Of a stretch of 6,893 bases of DNA, positions 5,352 through 6,893 are shown in pieces. A model generated the notes under the pieces. It was not told where the DNA came from and searched no databases. It worked only from the letters and a program-made list of their open reading frames with translations. Location: the NCBI GenBank assembly GCA_012523605.1, contig JAAYTY010000073.1, positions 1 through 6,893 of the forward strand. The letters are read 5' to 3'. The DNA is from Candidatus Fermentibacterota bacterium (lineage in GTDB: Bacteria > Fermentibacterota > Fermentibacteria > Fermentibacterales > Fermentibacteraceae). Position 1 is the stretch's first letter, and every line of letters begins with the position of its first letter. The translations under genes and the position numbers were made by a program.

Positions 5352-5352
5352 T
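5347..5352 (+). promoter_or_regulatory. Possible -10 box for rnpB
   Basis: TATGAT matches the sigma70 -10 consensus at five of six positions and overlaps the stop codon of the zinc-ribbon gene. A start 6-8 nt on would fall within a few bases of the predicted rnpB 5' end. No recognisable -35 hexamer lies at 16-18 nt upstream, so this is only a candidate. Confidence 0.35.
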
Positions 5353-5355
5353 GAT

Positions 5356-5750
5356 GGAGACGGCAGGGCCGGGCGGGCGGCCGCCCTCGCGAGAGGGAGG
5401 AAAGTCCGGGCACCGAAGGGCAGGGCGCCGGGCAATTCCCGGCACCGGTGACGGTGAGAAAGTGCCACAGAAAGGACACCGCCGCCCCCTGCGGGACGGC
5501 AAGGGTGAAAAGGTGGGGTAAGAGCCCACCGGGCCGCGGGCAACCGCGGTCGCAAGGCAAACCTCGCCCGGTGCAAGGCCAAATAGGGAGGGAGTTCCGA
5601 GAGGAACGGGGGGTTGCCCGCTCCCCCACACCTCCGGGTCGGCCGCTGGAGGTCCGGGGTGACCCGGATCCTAGATGGATGGCCGCCGCTCCGTTCCATC
5701 GGGAGCGGAGTACAGAACCCGGCTTACAGCCCGGCCCCGCCGCCTCTCCG
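5356..5750 (+). ncRNA. rnpB: RNase P RNA (type A), catalytic subunit
   Basis: This is the ribozyme that removes 5' leaders from pre-tRNAs. The conserved blocks appear in the right order: GAGGAAAGTCCGGGC (5397-5411), AGGGCAGGGCGCC, GGGTAAGAGCCCACCG (about 5516-5531), GTGCAAGGCCAAATAGG (5571-5587), AGATGGATGGCC (from 5673), and ACAGAACCCGGCTTACAG (5712-5729). The ends pair as P1: GGGCCGGGC (5366-5374) with GCCCGGCCC (5729-5737), extended outward by CGGC/GCCG. P2 is GGCGGCC near 5376-5382 with GGCCGCC at 5681-5687, and a short P3 is CCCTC-GCGA-GAGGG. About 395 nt is normal for the type. The loop that pairs with tRNA CCA reads GGCAAA (5556-5561) rather than the common GGUAAA. Ends are approximate to a few bases. 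It starts about 5 nt after the zinc-ribbon stop and runs into the recJ ribosome binding site with no terminator. Confidence 0.97.
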
Positions 5751-5758
5751 GAGGTGTC

Positions 5759-6893
5759 TTGAGAAAGAGATGGCTGGCGAGGCCGGCAGTAAGGCCGTCC
5801 GAATCGCCGGACGAGCCGGCTGTGCCGGGACTGTCGAGGCCCGTGGCCGGCCTCCTCCGCAGAAGGGGATTCGCCCCTTCCGACTTCGAGAGGTTTCTGC
5901 ACCCCTCGGTGTCCGACATTTCCCCCTGGAACGCGGTACCCGGAATGGAGAATGCAGTCGAAGCCGTTCTCGAAGCGGTTGCGTCCTCCAGGCTGGTGCT
6001 GGTGTGGGGCGACTACGACGCCGACGGCCTGACCGCGGCGGCCTGTGCGGCGCTCGCCGTCAGGGCCGCCGGCGGCGAATCCCTGGTTCACATACCCAAC
6101 CGCCTGTCCGACGGATACGGCCTCGGCAGGAGCGCTCCCGGCGTCTGCAGGGCGCAGGGGGCCGGCATGCTCCTCACTGTGGACTGCGGCATATCGGCCC
6201 GCGAAGAGATAGCGGCGCTCGAGACCTGCGGCGTGAGAGTCGTGGTCACCGACCATCACGATCCGGCCGGCCCGGTTCCGCCGGCCTCGGTTATCGTGGA
6301 TCCCAGGCTGCACGGAGTGCAGGAGCCCTGGTCCGTCCTCAGCGGCTCCGGCCTGGCCCTGCAGCTCGCTCTCGGCCTCGCAGAAGCGTCCGGATCGAAG
6401 GACATCGCTCCTGCCGCCCTCGCTCTGGCTTGCGTGGGAACCATCTGCGACGTAGTGCCGCTCACCGGGGACAACAGGGTCATCGCCAGGTGCGGTCTCG
6501 AAGCTCTCGCGGAAGGCGCGGTGCCGGGGCTCACGGCCCTTGCCTCCGCTTCGGGCCTTCCGCCCGGGCCGCTGTCCGCCGCGGACGTGGCCTTCAGGAT
6601 CGGCCCGAGGCTCAACGCCGCAGGCAGGGTCGGCGATCCGCTGGACGCCGTCAGGCTGCTTGTGAGTTCCGATCCCGCCGAGACCCGGGCGATATGCGGG
6701 AGGATTGACGTTCTCAACGCCCACAGGCGCGATCTGGATCGAATGGTGTCGGAGGAGGCCACGGCCATGGCCGCGGCCGAGCCGGACTCGCCGATAGTCT
6801 TCCTCGCGAGCAGGAGATGGCACAGGGGGGTGGTCGGAATCGCCGCCTCCAGGCTGGCGAACGATCTCGGCAAGCCGGTGATCCTCTCCGCCG
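5759..6893 (+). CDS. recJ: Single-stranded-DNA 5'-3' exonuclease RecJ (3' end beyond window)
   Basis: The first 378 residues are present; the gene runs off the window (usual RecJ length about 560-580). RecJ degrades single-stranded DNA 5' to 3' using divalent metals, in RecF-pathway recombination and in repair. The DHH core is intact: GDYDADG (D85, D87, D89), NRLSDGYGL (114-122), VDCG (D142), DHH (165-167), ICDVVPL (D231), and FRIGPRLNAAGR (279-290). The DHHA1 domain begins with DSPIVFLASRRWHRGVVGIAASR, where HRGVVGIA matches the family signature. The N-terminal 75 residues fit the usual RecJ leader (LLRRRGFAPSDFERFLHPS). The start is TTG at 5759, chosen because GGAGGT lies at 5750-5755 (3-nt spacing) and no other in-frame start codon fits the family N-terminus. 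The binding site sits on the very 3' end of rnpB, so the two are probably transcribed together and separated by processing. Confidence 0.95.
   Translation, partial: MRKRWLARPAVRPSESPDEPAVPGLSRPVAGLLRRRGFAPSDFERFLHPSVSDISPWNAVPGMENAVEAVLEAVASSRLVLVWGDYDADGLTAAACAALAVRAAGGESLVHIPNRLSDGYGLGRSAPGVCRAQGAGMLLTVDCGISAREEIAALETCGVRVVVTDHHDPAGPVPPASVIVDPRLHGVQEPWSVLSGSGLALQLALGLAEASGSKDIAPAALALACVGTICDVVPLTGDNRVIARCGLEALAEGAVPGLTALASASGLPPGPLSAADVAFRIGPRLNAAGRVGDPLDAVRLLVSSDPAETRAICGRIDVLNAHRRDLDRMVSEEATAMAAAEPDSPIVFLASRRWHRGVVGIAASRLANDLGKPVILSA

Noticed and set aside
5614..6708. 364-aa plus-strand open frame from within rnpB into recJ
   Set aside because: It starts inside the RNase P RNA and is out of frame with the intact RecJ motifs; its Arg/Gly-rich translation is typical of a shadow frame.
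4862..6823. 653-aa minus-strand open frame across the zinc-ribbon gene, rnpB and recJ
   Set aside because: It crosses the RNase P RNA and runs antisense to recJ, with no recognisable motif; it is a GC-driven artefact.

Overview
This is a high-GC bacterial window with tightly packed genes. Arginine is written mostly as AGG, GTG and TTG starts are frequent, and the genes carry strong GGAGG-type ribosome binding sites. All three tRNAs encode their own CCA end, and the RNase P RNA is of the ancestral (A-like) type. No gene gives a firm taxonomic assignment. The codon style and the odd domain combinations suggest an uncultured deep-branching lineage, possibly of the FCB group, but that is only an impression.

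Left half (2-3753, + strand): four genes run head to tail with overlaps of 41 nt and 20 nt and then a 3-nt gap, so they are very likely co-transcribed and translationally coupled. They are the C-terminus of a CBS-pair protein (probably a DUF21/CorC-type membrane protein), a GGDEF (GGDDF variant)-HEAT repeat fusion, a six-helix rhomboid protease, and a PAS protein with a receiver-like C-terminus. Three of the four carry signalling or ligand-sensing domains around an intramembrane protease. This looks like an undescribed signalling operon, though its function cannot be read from sequence.

Middle (3754-4300): about 370 nt without a gene holds three tandem units of about 86 nt (a decayed fourth is possible). 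The units are built of perfect hairpins whose stems differ in sequence between units yet stay fully paired. The array lies between the convergent 3' ends of the signalling operon and a minus-strand tRNA-Leu(CAA), and its last hairpin abuts the tRNA CCA end with no gap. Divergent sigma70-like promoters follow, one for tRNA-Leu and one for the plus-strand tRNAs.

Right half (4300-6893, + strand): a CAT-anticodon tRNA (Ile2 or elongator Met) and tRNA-Val(CAC) are followed by a strong intrinsic terminator hairpin. It ends only 21 nt before the start codon of a zinc-ribbon coiled-coil protein (zf-RING_7/DUF164, CdsZ-like). RNase P RNA (rnpB) begins about 5 nt after that stop codon. recJ (5'-3' single-strand DNA exonuclease, cut by the window end) begins directly at the rnpB 3' end and uses a TTG start. 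The spacing suggests that the zinc-ribbon gene, rnpB and recJ depend at least partly on read-through from the tRNA promoter, which would link RNase P RNA to its own tRNA substrates.
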